DNA of 64,000 nt. It comes from Salisapilia sapeloensis. Taxonomy: Eukaryota > Oomycota > Peronosporomycetes > Peronosporales > Salisapiliaceae. The stretch is from assembly GCA_023334545.1 (NCBI GenBank), contig JAADVB010000075.1, positions 1 through 64,000 of the forward strand, given 5' to 3'. This document shows positions 10,832 to 21,897 of this stretch, in pieces (the first letter of the stretch is position 1; every line of letters begins with the position of its first letter). A program made the position numbers and the translations under genes. Below the pieces are notes generated by a model. That model saw only the letters and a program-made list of their open reading frames with translations. It ran no database searches and was not told where the DNA came from.

Positions 10832-12216
10832 TCATTTACAATAAAGAAAACAACGTACCGACGTACGAAGTGTTCGGAAACCACGCTTGTGGCTAGCGCG
10901 ATGGGAGATATGGAAGTGGACGACCCACTTGGTCATCGGTTCAAGCGCAATGAGACTTTCATTCCCTCGCGCACGTTCAATGAGACTATCCTCTTCTCTC
11001 AAATTCAGATGCAGAAGGTCCTTGGACTTTTCAGATGCGGCCACGGAGCTTGGGTTTCTCGTCAAAGGATTCTTCTCTGGTTTCTTATGAGCAAAAGCTG
11101 CTTCTAGCTGTAGTATCCGGTCTAGATCCTGCATGAACGCTCGGACTTGTGATGTACTTGCGTGGGCAGGAAGGCGGATACGTAGCTGGAGACGCCAGAA
11201 GTAGGACTGGATGACGGTAGTAGCTAGCGATACGGTTTGTCCCGCAGGAATGTAGAGCTTGGAGTCGTCATCCGTTGTGACGACGAGGAAACCTAATGGA
11301 GCGTCGCTTATGCTTCCTTGGCTCGTGCCGGGCAGCTGAATGCGCGTATCGATGTGCAGCATGTTGGAGAGGAACATGTAGTGCCCACCCATCACGTTCC
11401 GGAGCTAAGTAAAAGACTTAGCAAGAGGATAGCAAGATGAGAAAGAGAAGAAATGTACGATTGGGAGTGTCGCGACGGATATACATAGGAAGAAGGCGGA
11501 TGAAAAGACAAAGCGCAGTCGCTCGTCCTCTCCGATGAGCGTATCTAGGTAATACGTGTAGACTACGAGCACAAGGAAGATGATCTTGGCCATCTATTAC
11601 CACACGCATTTCAGCATATATACATGAGTAGCTTGTGCATCAAATAGTCCGTACGGTTGACCCTTCCTCCAGTAGCGTGATACGGCCAGCTTTATCCGCG
11701 TCCGACATTTTCGGTCGCTCTTCCTCGGCTTCCTCATGCTCTATTTTCTCTGTCTCTCGACGAATGATGTACTAGATCAATGTTGTAAGCTTCCTACCAG
11801 GTACGACAGATCTATAGGTATCGTACCGCCCGGAGGACATTAAATACAGCGTCCAGCCAAACGACGAGACAGATGCCAAAGCCCCAGGAAGGCCATTGAC
11901 ACAGGATTTTGTCGAGATTCGACGCCTTGAGCGATATCCAGAGCATGCCTGTGCGAAACAAAAGGGCCGTCTGCCACCGCCCAAGCCGCTTGGCATCATC
12001 CGGCCATCGCCAGCTCCGAGGACTGCCTTTACGAAGGATAAAAAAGATAATCCGAGTAATCGGGTCCGTGAGCACGGTCGAGAGTGCAACGAGGACGAGT
12101 GCAACGTAGGACTGCCACGCCCCACTGGCTTCCTTCCACCAATCCCCCCACCTGTCCATTCGGATGAGGCAAATATCACCCTCCGTGAGCTCCTCGGTGG
12201 TCATACTACCCTCCAT
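10832..12216 (-). CDS. Multi-spanning membrane protein, probably MscS-like mechanosensitive channel
   Basis: Four exons: 12216-11827, 11771-11655, 11593-11459 and 11404-10832. They give 404 aa, all joined in phase 0. Four hydrophobic segments are visible: SYVALVLVALSTVL and GFGICLVVWLDAVFNVL in exon 1, then IIFLVLVVYTYYL and FVFSSAFFLCISVATLPI in exon 3. The soluble C-terminal part contains LYIPAGQTVSLATTV followed by a basic beta-rich stretch. This resembles the 'PN' strand and cytosolic beta domain of MscS/MSL channels. All three donors start GTAC. It is divergent from the C9orf85-like gene, with 58 nt between the start codons. The family call is tentative; the membrane topology is clearer than the function. 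Confidence 0.45.
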
Positions 12217-12274
12217 GATCGATCCCTTGTTTTGAATCGTTTCAAAAGCGTGATTATTGGTGTCCAGAAGCGAG

Positions 12275-12906
12275 ATGAGTACGCAGCGAGGGAACGTAAA
12301 GAAGCAGCGAGCGCCGAGGCATCAGAACTCGTTCGCTTTCAGACATAATCCCAAGTCGAAGAAGACGCAGAAGATTCTCGCTGCGCCAATTCAAGGACTG
12401 TGCGAGAAATGCCATGCGCAGATTGAGTGGCGGAAGAAGTACCGCAAGTATAAGCCATTGACACAACCTGCGACTTGGTACGATTGGACATGTAGACTTT
12501 AGATGCTTCTGTGGCTTATGACGGTGGAATGTAGTGCGGACTGCCATCAAAAGACCGTCAAGGCGGCATATCACACCCTATGCGAACCATGCGCCAAGGT
12601 ACGTCGAATTACAATTCATTTCATTTAGCTAGTACTCAGTCTACACTACAGGCTCGAGACGTGTGTGCCAAGTGCTGTGAAACGAAGGAGATCGTACCAA
12701 GGTACTAGCACATCTTTCGCCAGTCTGATTCGCCATCTAATCCTGTCCGTAGCGCCGAAGAAGTCGAAGCAGAGCAAGCCCAGCAAGAAGAAGAACAGGC
12801 TGAATTGATCAAAGGCATGTCCGAACGAGAACGCCGAGCCTACCTTCGCGCGAACGGCATCGAACGCGTGGCCACCAATGTCGACGACGAGGACGAGGAC
12901 TTGTAG
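12275..12906 (+). CDS. C9orf85-like conserved protein (DUF2039)
   Basis: Four exons: 12275-12477, 12535-12598, 12652-12701 and 12753-12906. They give 156 aa. The protein matches the small conserved C9orf85/DUF2039 family along most of its length: STQRGN near the start, RHQNSFAFRHN, GLCEKCHAQIEWRKKYRKYKPL, a second CxxC that spans the first splice site (C-A-D-C-H-Q-K-T-V-K), LCEPCAKARDVCAKC, then an acidic tail. The cysteine pairs suggest zinc binding. The cellular role is unknown. The short donors all begin GTAC. The start is the ATG that gives the family's STQ/SSQ opening; the upstream in-frame GTG is not used. Confidence 0.8.
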
Positions 12907-13081
12907 TTCGAGTCGTGTCGTCCGTCGTCGTAGAGATAGCTTACGTCAACATTTTTTACTTTCAATCATACTCTTTTTTCCCCTGTACTTGCGTCTAGCT
13001 CATCCAGCTAGACCACCGTACTACTTTGCCTTGACGTCCATGTAGCGCATGACAAGCAGCTACTTCAGACCTGACGCTTGC

Positions 13082-13131
13082 TGACGTCACTTGTGTCGGA
13101 CGTAATCAGGGACACATGATTCCGACGTCAC
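13082..13131. promoter_or_regulatory. Paired CRE/bZIP-type sites upstream of elongase 1
   Basis: A perfect TGACGTCA palindrome lies at 13082-13089 and a second GACGTCA at 13124-13130, about 100-145 nt before the elongase-1 ATG. A related TGACGTCC is at 13032. The spacer before elongase 2 holds TGACGTCG at 14408-14415. Such sites bind bZIP factors of the CREB/ATF type. The grouping is suggestive only, as no expression evidence exists here. The rest of 12907-13227 shows no gene. Confidence 0.35.
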
Positions 13132-13227
13132 GCACTTGGCCTATTAAAACGAGACACATGCCGACAATAGCTGGTGGGCATCACAATTCCTTTCGCATCG
13201 TACGCCCCTGCACGTCTCGTTGGAGGT

Positions 13228-14318
13228 ATGGACAAGACACAGGCACCACCACCGCTCTTCGAGGAGGTCCCAAGCCTCCGGTTCCTCTACCCGTTCGAGT
13301 GGGAACGCAATTGGGTACGTACAATCGACAAAAGATGCAATTGACGAGACTGACGCAGGACTATGCAGCGCGTCGGCGGACAAGTCGAGTTTTGCCGAGA
13401 AACGCTGCCGCATGCCGTTGCACTCTGTGCTGCCTATGCCATCCTCTGCTTCGTAGGTCAGTGGATCATGCGAGACCGCAAGCCGTTCAACCTGCGCATG
13501 TACGTCTCTTGTGATGCCTCCCTCGTCCTGCATGCCCAACTCACTCTTCTCTTGTCTGCAATAGCCCGCTCGCATTGTGGAACCTCGGGCTAGCCGTCTT
13601 TAGCTTCATCGGAAGCATCCGCACAGCCCCTTTCCTGCTCAACAGCCTCTACCGCCGTGGACTCTACTACTCGGCGTGCACACCGCCGATGGAGCACTAC
13701 GGTCAAGGCCCGATCGGCTTGTGGGTGACGCTCTTCATCTTCTCCAAGGTGCCAGAGCTCGTCGACACGTTCTTCATCGTCATCCGCAAGAAGCCGCTCA
13801 TCTTCCTCCATTGGTACCACCACATCACCGTCCTGCTCTTCTGCTGGCATGCATTCGCGACGCTCTCGGCCAGGTATGCATCCTCTTGTTGACGCTTGCC
13901 TTTGCCCATACTAACCGCTGCATGCAGCGGACTCTTCTTCGTCGCGATGAACTACACGGTGCATGCGATTATGTACTTTTACTACTTTTTGACCGCTTGC
14001 GGCTACCGCCCCAAGTGGGCACTAGCTGTCACCGTGTTCCAGCTGAGTCAGGTACGTTCTGTTTAACATGATTCCGTCCGCCACTATGCTCATCGTTGTG
14101 GATTGTATTGGCAGATGGTCGTCGGCGTCTTCGTCTGCGGCGCCAACCTGTACTACATCAACAAGGGCTACGACTGCAGCATCGACCGAGACAACCTCAA
14201 GTGGGCTGTCCTCATGTACTCGAGCTACTTTGCACTCTTCCTCAAGTTCTTCCTCGAGCGCTACTGTTTGCGTAAACGCTCCTCTTCGCCGACGTCTAAG
14301 AAGTCCAAGGCCGAGTAG
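13228..14318 (+). CDS. Fatty-acid elongase, ELO family (ELOVL6-like), copy 1
   Basis: Five exons: 13228-13314, 13369-13499, 13565-13873, 13928-14051 and 14115-14318. They give 284 aa. The ELO signature is complete: KVPELVDTFFIV, the histidine box HWYHH in FLHWYHHITVLLF, then NYTVHAIMYFYYF and FQLSQM. The protein has about seven membrane spans and a basic C-terminus (KKSKAE). ELO enzymes catalyse the condensation step that adds two carbons to acyl-CoA in the ER. The NYxVHAxMYxYY form of the fourth motif is typical of the saturated/monounsaturated branch rather than the polyunsaturated branch, which usually has NSxxHVxMYxYY. It is followed directly by a paralogue with the same exon plan. Confidence 0.88.
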
Positions 14319-14688
14319 AGCTTTCCATCGACCAAGCTAGCTCCTGCTTTCGACCCTGTAGCACTGCTTCCCATTTTCCAAGAGACGTACTAGAACCCTC
14401 GTCTTGGTGACGTCGCTTAAGCTCCAGGGCAAATAGATTTTTGAAACCTCTCGCTACCTGGCCTTACGCTTGCTTTGCCACCAGCTCGAATGAAAAGATC
14501 AGCCTTCAGACGCTGACTCGAGCTTCGTCACCATCTTTTCATGCTTTTCTACGAGACGCCTACCACCCGTTTGTATCACCTACGTCGCTACTAATCTGCA
14601 CCGCAACAGGTGATCTAACACGCAAGCTCGCCCAGATCAACCAGAATCCGATTCGCCTCGCCCCCGAACACAACACATCCTCATCGGA

Positions 14689-15778
14689 ATGGAGCAGTCG
14701 CACAAGACGCCCTTGCTCTTCGAAGAGGTCCCGAGCCTACGCTTCCTCTACCCGTTCGAGGCTGAGCGCAACTGGGTACGCTATTTATGCTTTAAAATCC
14801 CCGTTTTAAATCTAATTTGTAACTTTTGCTGGACCACAGCCACTCGGTGGACAAGTGGAGCTCGTCGCCTCCACCCTCCCGCATGCCATCGCCCTCTGTG
14901 TTGTCTACGTCCTGCTCATCTTTGGCGGACAATGGTACATGCGCGACCGTAAGCCCTTCGATCTCCGTGTGTACGTATCCAAGCATTACATATGCATATA
15001 TCATGTCATCTCATGCTTGTCATCAGACCGCTGGCGCTTTGGAACCTCGGGCTAGCTGTCTTCAGTTTCATCGGTAGTCTCCGTGTCGTCCCGTTCTTGC
15101 TGAACCACATCTACCGCCGTGGACTCTACCACGCGTCCTGCGGCCACCCATTGGACAACTATGGCCACGGTCCGATCGGCTTGTGGGCGACCTTGTTCGT
15201 CTTCTCGAAAATCCCAGAGCTTGTGGACACTCTATTCATCGTCGCTCGCAAGAAGCCGCTCATCTTCCTCCACTGGTACCACCACATCACCGTCCTACTC
15301 TTCTGCTGGCACGGATACGCGACGCTGTCTGCTAGGTATCTTCCATGGCTGCAATCTTCCTCCCTCCCGATCTAACCGTTTATTATTGTCTAGTGGACTG
15401 TTTTTCGTCGCGATGAATTACACGGTGCATGCCGTCATGTACTTTTACTACTTCCTCACGGCATGCGGATACCGTCCGCGATGGGCGTTGGGTGTCACCG
15501 TTCTCCAACTGAGTCAGGTATTTTCTCTACTTTCCATCTCTACAGACTCTATGCTAACATAAACTGTTTTTATCTAGATGGCTGTCGGTGTGACTGTCTG
15601 TGGCCTCGACCTGTACTACTTGAACAAGGGCTACAAGTGCAGCATCGACACGGACAACCTTAAATGGGCTGTCATCATGTACTCGAGCTACTTTGCGCTC
15701 TTCCTCAAGTTCTTCCTCGAACGCTATTGCTTCAGCAAACGGTCATCCAATGCATCGAAGCAGAAAAAGGTTGAGTAG
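14689..15778 (+). CDS. Fatty-acid elongase, ELO family (ELOVL6-like), copy 2
   Basis: Five exons: 14689-14775, 14840-14970, 15027-15335, 15394-15517 and 15578-15778. They give 283 aa. The first four exons have exactly the same lengths as in copy 1 (87, 131, 309, 124 nt), and splice phases agree. The same motifs occur: KIPELVDTLFIV, HWYHH, NYTVHAVMYFYYF and LQLSQM. Introns differ in sequence and length. The copy thus arose by tandem duplication, then diverged, with coding sequence kept. The 370-nt spacer from copy 1 holds no gene; it carries a TGACGTCG at 14408 and a G+C-moderate 5' flank. Confidence 0.88.
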
Positions 15779-15942
15779 CATGTGTCTTAGTCCGATCCTT
15801 TCCTTTCGTTAGCAGTACAAGAGAAATAGATCGTCGTGATAGCTTCTCCTTTGTCATTGTTTGCGTCATGATTTTTGAAGTTGATCGCAACCTTTCAAGA
15901 TGCCTACATCCTCCCCTCCGTATAGTAACAAGACCAAGGACC

Positions 15943-17007
15943 ATGGACGAAGCAGAGTCGACCAAGCACATCGATGTGGACGAAGGAACGTACTGGGGAC
16001 GCGTACGCAAGAACCTCGACATGCTAGATGTCCGCATGGCATTCGTTACGCCACACCAATTACAAGATGCTCTTCGTGTACTCGAAGACAGACGTACGCC
16101 ATATTGTGTCATTCGCCTTTCAAATCCTCTCACGCTTCCTAATCACATGTAGAGAACGGGGAGATTGTAAGCGACGAGGAATATGCCAAGGCAGCTAAAA
16201 TCAAGCGGGGGATCATCCATCCCGACACAGGTACATTGAAAACGTATTTACACTATCTTTCCAGTCCCATGACGAGTGTCCACAGGAGAAGCCGTCTTTG
16301 CACCGTTGAGAGCATCCATGATCGTTCCGATGAACATGCTCATGGATGGCGCTATGCTCTTGGCACGTACCTCCACACAGACCGTGTTCGCGCAGTGGCT
16401 CAATCAGACGTACAATGCGCTTCATTACTATGCCAATCGCAATGCCACCAACCACGATTCGGCACAGCAGCGACTCGTTGCGTATGTTGGCGCGACAGCC
16501 AGTTCTGTTGCTGCTTCTCTCGGTATCCGTGCCTTGGCCAAGCGTCGACAGTCGCCACTCCTTGCTCGATTCGCTCCCTTTGCTGCCGTCGCGGCTGCCG
16601 ATTTGCTCAATCTGTCGGTCATGAGGCAAAGCGAATTCATGATCGGAGTCAACGTGTACGATGAGAATGGTGACTGGATTGGGAAGAGCAAACGTGCCGG
16701 TGCATTGGCAGTTGGTTCTTGTATCGCAGGTCGAATTTTCGCGGCTGCTCCGATTCTAATCGGACCTCCATTGATCATGCAGCGACTGGAAAAGCGACCG
16801 GCGTTCATCAAGAGGCCGTGGCTGCGAGTACCGACTCTCCTAGGTCTAGTGGGACTCGCCATCCAGTGCTCCGTGCCGCTCACGTTTGGACTGTTCCGAC
16901 AGACGGCACAAGTGGAAGCGCACCACTTGGAGAACGATATCGCGCGTGCAACGAGGAAAAAGGATGGTAACCCAGTGCACTTGGTCACGTACAACAAGGG
17001 CATCTAG
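15943..17007 (+). CDS. Sideroflexin (mitochondrial serine/amino-acid carrier family)
   Basis: Three exons: 15943-16093, 16153-16230 and 16286-17007. They give 316 aa, the usual sideroflexin length. Family blocks are clear: YWGRVRKNLDMLD, IIHPDTGE (split by intron 2), VPMNMLMDGAML, QWLNQTYNALHYYANRN, RFAPFAAVAAADLLNL, MRQSEFMIGV and YDENGDWIGKS. Sideroflexins sit in the inner mitochondrial membrane; SFXN1 imports serine for one-carbon metabolism. The start was taken at the ATG that opens the YWGRVR frame; an earlier ATG at 15900 is out of frame with it. Confidence 0.92.
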
Positions 17008-17108
17008 AACGTCTGGATCTGTAGATACGACGTGTGGAACGATAGACGTGGTTTTTGCCAAACGAAAAGTATTTATAGTCTCTTGATTTCCATTTCTCTC
17101 GATCGACC

Positions 17109-18494
17109 ATGGAGGAAGAGTTCTCGGCCGAGAATGCGTTTAAACAGCAAGTGGATACGCTTCAGGCCGAGTGTCTTCAGGCACGAGTGCTCCAACTCCA
17201 GGAAGAGAACGATACGTTCCGGTCACGACATGATAAACGAGAGCAAGAGACGCATGAGTTCGTCGCTTACTTTCAAAAAGAGCTGCAGGCGAGAGACCGA
17301 CAGATTAGCAAGTTAACGGAGGAGATGGCTGCGTTGAAACTCAAGCACACGCTAGCGCTTGAAAATGTGACGCAGACAAAGGACGGTGTGATCCAGCAAA
17401 TGCAGTTACAGCTTTCTACGAAAGAGGAAGGGTACCAGGAGCAATTACGAGAGATGCAGGAGGAACTAGTGCAGCTCGAGAGGTTCCAAGACGTCAAAAG
17501 TACGATTGAGTCCAAGGTGAAAGACCTTGAGAGTCAATTGCTTAAGGAAAAGGTCCAAGGGAAGGAAAGCTTGGAAATGCTGGAGCGCAAGTTCTTGGAG
17601 GAACAGTCAAAGCTCCGGAAGGAACATGATAAAAAGATGGAGCAGGTACGACAGCAGGCGACGGAGGATGCTCGACAAGGACTGGATGCAGAAACCCGGA
17701 AGATCATGGCTGATAATCGGAGGATGGGCGAAGAGCTTCGCTTCCAACTGCAGATGACCGACGAGCTGCATCAAGAGAAGGCAAAATTGGAACAGGAACA
17801 CAAGCGCTTGGTAACAGAGATAGATCTGGCACAGTCCAAGGAACGAGAGTACGCCTTACACTCGCAACGCCAAGCTCGAGAGATCAAACAGCTTCGATCC
17901 AACCTCCGTGATCAGGAGAAGCGAGCGAGCTCGACACTATCGGACATGCAAAAGGAACAGCAAACAGCAGCGCTACAGGCTGAGCGAGACAAGCAGGAAG
18001 CGACGATGGATGCCGACGGACTGCGGAGGTTACTACAACTAAAGAATCGAGAGCTACGAAACCTAAGGCGGCTGTCCCAGACGATACTGGATCAGCGTAC
18101 AGACGTCGAGCAGTTCTTCCTAGATGCCTTGGCGCACGTTCGGAAGCAGATATTGGAAGAACGCAAAGCGAAGCGAGAGGAGGATCGAAAACGATATGAA
18201 TCTGAAATGACAAGGGCAAATGGCGGAAAGACGCCTGTCAAGTTTCCACCGCTGCGATCCCATTCGACTCCTGGTCCGAAAGACGAGATGAAAGTGGACA
18301 TCCGGCAGTTGTCATGGGAAGACAGGGAGCGAGTGCTACGACTCGTCTTTGCACGTATCAATGGAAGCAAGAGCATGGCCGCGACGGCACCTCCATCTCC
18401 ACGAGAAGATCGCATCGCGAACCAAAGTAGCGAGAGCGTGTATTATACAACGGAGCCGTCTGGATACCTGGAAGCAGTAACCGAGACCGAGTAG
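17109..18494 (+). CDS. Coiled-coil protein, BBOF1/CCDC176-like (basal body orientation)
   Basis: Single exon, 461 aa. Residues 5-360 are an almost unbroken coiled coil rich in E, Q, K and L. The stretch LKNRELRNLRRLSQTILDQR followed by TDVEQFFLDALAHVRKQI matches the conserved core of BBOF1 and related DUF4515 proteins. In animals BBOF1 sits on motile-cilium axonemes and basal bodies and helps align them. The C-terminal 100 residues are basic, then P/S-rich, and end acidic. With the DNAAF5 gene at 60.4-62.9 kb it points to a flagellate stage. Long coiled coils resemble each other, so the family call depends on the short conserved core. Confidence 0.6.
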   Translation: MEEEFSAENAFKQQVDTLQAECLQARVLQLQEENDTFRSRHDKREQETHEFVAYFQKELQARDRQISKLTEEMAALKLKHTLALENVTQTKDGVIQQMQLQLSTKEEGYQEQLREMQEELVQLERFQDVKSTIESKVKDLESQLLKEKVQGKESLEMLERKFLEEQSKLRKEHDKKMEQVRQQATEDARQGLDAETRKIMADNRRMGEELRFQLQMTDELHQEKAKLEQEHKRLVTEIDLAQSKEREYALHSQRQAREIKQLRSNLRDQEKRASSTLSDMQKEQQTAALQAERDKQEATMDADGLRRLLQLKNRELRNLRRLSQTILDQRTDVEQFFLDALAHVRKQILEERKAKREEDRKRYESEMTRANGGKTPVKFPPLRSHSTPGPKDEMKVDIRQLSWEDRERVLRLVFARINGSKSMAATAPPSPREDRIANQSSESVYYTTEPSGYLEAVTETE

Positions 18495-18635
18495 GATAGT
18501 GCCAACATGCACATGTCTTCAACGTCTGCGCATGCCATTGAACTCTAGGACAAGTACGAACTAACTGGCCGTGAACAAAATACGTACATTACTCCTGCAC
18601 ATTCTCTTCCTATCACTTTTCTATCAAACGTACCT

Positions 18636-20069
18636 TTAAGAGTACGCGACTCGTTGGTCGTTCACCTGTTCGTCGTCCGATTCATACCGTAGCGGATCTT
18701 GGAACAAGTCGCCTCCGTGCGTCCACCGCGTCTGGTCTCGCTTACTATCTCGCATGGACGACGGACTGGACACTTCCGTCCCGTACGAGTGGTAGAGAGA
18801 TGTCCCCAATAACGTCTCATCGTGGTGCTTGTCCGTAGCGTTGATGATGTGGAAGACGCCAAAGTCTGGTAGTTTATTACTATTTGATGAACGATGTCGA
18901 GGGGCTGCGACACCTCCGACCTTGGTCGTGATAAGACAGAGGAGCAGAACGGTCGGGAGGAACTCCCAGAAACAAAAGAAGACAAAGCAAGCAAACGTCG
19001 TGACGCGGCCATTCATATCGAGTTGGTTCCAAATGCTCAGAAACCAGTTCTGAGACGTCGCCAAATCCCGAACGGACCGCGTGAAGAAGATGACGAACAG
19101 CAAGACGTTGATGATCGCGAGACTCTGTCGCGTAGAAATATTAGTGGAAAGAGCAAAACCGTTTTGTGGAGCCATGTACTCTGGGTTTGGAGATCAACAG
19201 ACGTCGACGCTTCCAACTTTCCACCTACGTCACATGCCTATAAGCAATGTACTAGACAAAAGTGCAAAGGATGTACGTACATTGGCCATTTTCCATCCAA
19301 AGAAACCGAAAAGAAAGGAGAGGAGGAAGAAGGAGATGGCAGAGTATGCTAGCTGGATACTGACGTCCGAGACTTGGGAAAACTCTTGGTCGTATTCATC
19401 CTACATGACTCAAACGGTTGGTGACCTTTGCTGGTGAGACTACTTGTCAGCAGCTTTAGCAGTGATGATGACAACATACTCCGTACTCGATCGCAGCATT
19501 GATATCGTCAGACAATGTGAATGCCCACACGACAGTGAAGACACCTGCGAAAGAAATAGAGTCAGAGACGCTATCAACACGACTTCGTTCAGATAGTACC
19601 CATGGATAGAGATAACGCCAGGTATAGAGGTATACATATTCTTCTCCACCGAGTTCTCCACTCTTTCCCCGTCAACACTTGTATGTAGAAGAGCACGAGG
19701 AGAGAAAAGCTCGCGAATCTGTCCGTGCCGAGTGCATCGATACTCGCAATTAAGTCCTGTACAAAAGGTCGTAGCGTACTACTAGGCAACGTACTGAAGT
19801 GGCGTTGGCAGCCAATACAAGAGGTACAGCTCGAGATACGTCATGCTATCGCGAGTCTGGAGGATGACCCAGTAGGCCGCTCGAACGAGCGTCCAGAGGA
19901 GGCAGAGCGTATAGAAGCTCGTGGACCACGACAAGACCTTGTTCTTGTTCAAGAGTGATGCCAAGAGACGTGTGAGCAAGAATAGGAACAAGGCGATGCA
20001 CATGGCTGTCAAGAGGAGCGCATAGATCGTAGGCGCCGGCCCCGTTCGATCGCCGCCACGCTCGCTCAT
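18636..20069 (-). CDS. GPR137/TOM1-like seven-span membrane protein
   Basis: Five exons: 20069-19795, 19718-19600, 19544-19480, 19400-19281 and 19124-18636. They give 355 aa. The order of spans and loops follows GPR137 and plant THH1/TOM1/TOM3: LCLLWTLVRAAYW, then YLLYWLPTPLQFASFSLLVL across the first splice (compare YCLPVCLQFFTLTLMNLYF), PLYLALSLSMGVFTVVW, NVLLFVIFFTRSVRDL and FFCFWEFLPTVLLLCLIT (compare WEF/LVPT in GPR137). In animals GPR137 acts at lysosomes and affects mTORC1 and Rag localisation; plant TOM1 is a tonoplast protein. The tail is soluble, S/D-rich and probably disordered. The last intron is long for this window (156 nt). Confidence 0.7.
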
Positions 20070-20337
20070 TTTAGCTTGTCAACAAAATAGCATCACACCC
20101 TCTCCATACAAAGTATCTATCAAAGATACAGAATATAATGAGACGTATCTTAAAGAGTCGTGATAATCAGATGGATAGTGCATCAAGCCAAGTCTGTTGG
20201 TCACGACGTCAGTTCCTCGATGCTGTGCATGAAGGTCAAGCGGCAGTAGAGAAAGAATATACGTATATTAGAATCAACTTCCTTGTGTTGCTTTCTTTCT
20301 GCTACCCATGGTCTAGTCCCATATGATAGATGTCAAC

Positions 20338-21749
20338 TTACTTTCGAACGTATCGACGGATGACATCCAGGAGCGGACGAAGACGACGACGCTGCTCGGC
20401 ATCCCCTGAAGCTGTTGCGAGGTAGTCATCTGCCAAAGAAAAATCAGTCAAGTGGTATCTCACTCAATTGTAATGCATTATCACCTTGGAGGTTGCGTAG
20501 AGCTGTAATCGTCTCGGATGAGTCGATGTACTGCTCCTAGAGGTAAGCGTTAGCATTCCAAATAGGTAGAGTCTATCAGACGTAAGCTTACTGTATGCGT
20601 TTGGAAGTCTTCCGTATCACATAGTAGAGCCAAGGTCTCTGCGCCAGTCAAGACCGTCGCATGGCCGAGCAAGTGCCCGTTCGAGCTCAGGTGCATGGCT
20701 AGTAGAGCAAGCACGCGTTTCTCCTCAATAAGTGGCATGATCCTAAATGTAGAGTACGTTAGCTGCCTAACGCATCGCAAGTGTAATCACTAGGAAAGAT
20801 GACCTCGATTCGTCGATCGACTCTAGCTGCTTGCAGAGTCCCCATAGAAAGTGGACGACCGTCACTTCCTGACAGTTGTCCACATCCCGATTAGCAAGGT
20901 ACTACAGGACGGTGTAGACAGTTAGCAATGGTTGTAGAAGGTGATAGAATAGATATGAAACTACCTCTGGGTTCTCCAGACTGTACGACAGCACGTCATG
21001 GATGTACTCGATCAAGAGCGGCAGGTCGGTCGTTTGTACTGCTTCTTGGTGGAGCCACGCGTTCTTTAACGTCATGCCCATCCCTCGCTCGAACTTGGCC
21101 ATGTTCTCCATCGTCGAGTCCTGCTCAAAAGGAATTTTCATTGTATGAATGTACTCGACGTTTGTGTACGCTCCCATCGTACCTTGATATTTCCTCGCTC
21201 TAGAACGCGTTTCAAGTAGTCATTATAGGCGACGAGGTTCCGGAGACATCTACACTCGTTGCGTCATAAGCAGAGATAGCAAGATCACGTACATGCGATA
21301 GTATACAGATTCAGTTTAGCGTCTTCGAGTAAATAGCTACGTCTAGCAAGTGAGCATTCGTCCGAATGGTAATGTCGATCAAAAGCGAAATTACCGGAGT
21401 GCGAGCTCTTCACATTCCCACAGTGTGGCATCCGGTCGTTTTGGAAGCGAACGTTCCTATGCATGAAAAACATCCGAATGATCGACGCAATCTTATCAAG
21501 ACTACAAATCCTACCATCTCTGTAATATCGCCGATACGTGCTATCTGCTTTGCCATCTCGATCCAATTGTCCGTGAGCACGGGATAATCAGCCTACAAAG
21601 CCATGAGCTCTGGCTTACCACGTCTACAAACACAAACGCACCATGAACCGAACATGCGCCCTCAGATCCGCGGCAAGCTTGGCTGAAAGCTGCTCAAAGT
21701 TATCCGTCGCGTGCTTGGACGCATAGTGGTTCTTGCGCGTACTCGCCAT
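20338..21749 (-). CDS. All-helical (ARM/HEAT-like) protein of unknown function
   Basis: Ten exons: 21749-21642, 21592-21515, 21456-21395, 21342-21289, 21249-21183, 21120-20965, 20901-20804, 20742-20592, 20536-20485 and 20429-20338. They give 305 aa, and every junction keeps frame. No named family is recognised. The protein is rich in predicted helices with repeating Leu patterns ([39 protein letters not shown]), like an armadillo-type solenoid. It ends [13 protein letters not shown]. Intron 4 is short (39 nt). A GTAAGT overlapping the final codon could be a further donor, but the TAA at 20340 is a sensible end. It starts 148 nt from the divergent PP2A gene, so the two may share a promoter. 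Confidence 0.6.
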
Positions 21750-21897
21750 GGTGGAGCCGCACGCCCTTTCAAGATCGTTTAACCGGTTGAAACCCTCCTG
21801 GCGTCGGCATTTGATTGGTGGAAAAGGATGTCCGGCGTGGTGCATAGCATACAAAAGTCAAGTGAGACGAAAGGAGAATTTGAGCGGAGATACGAGC

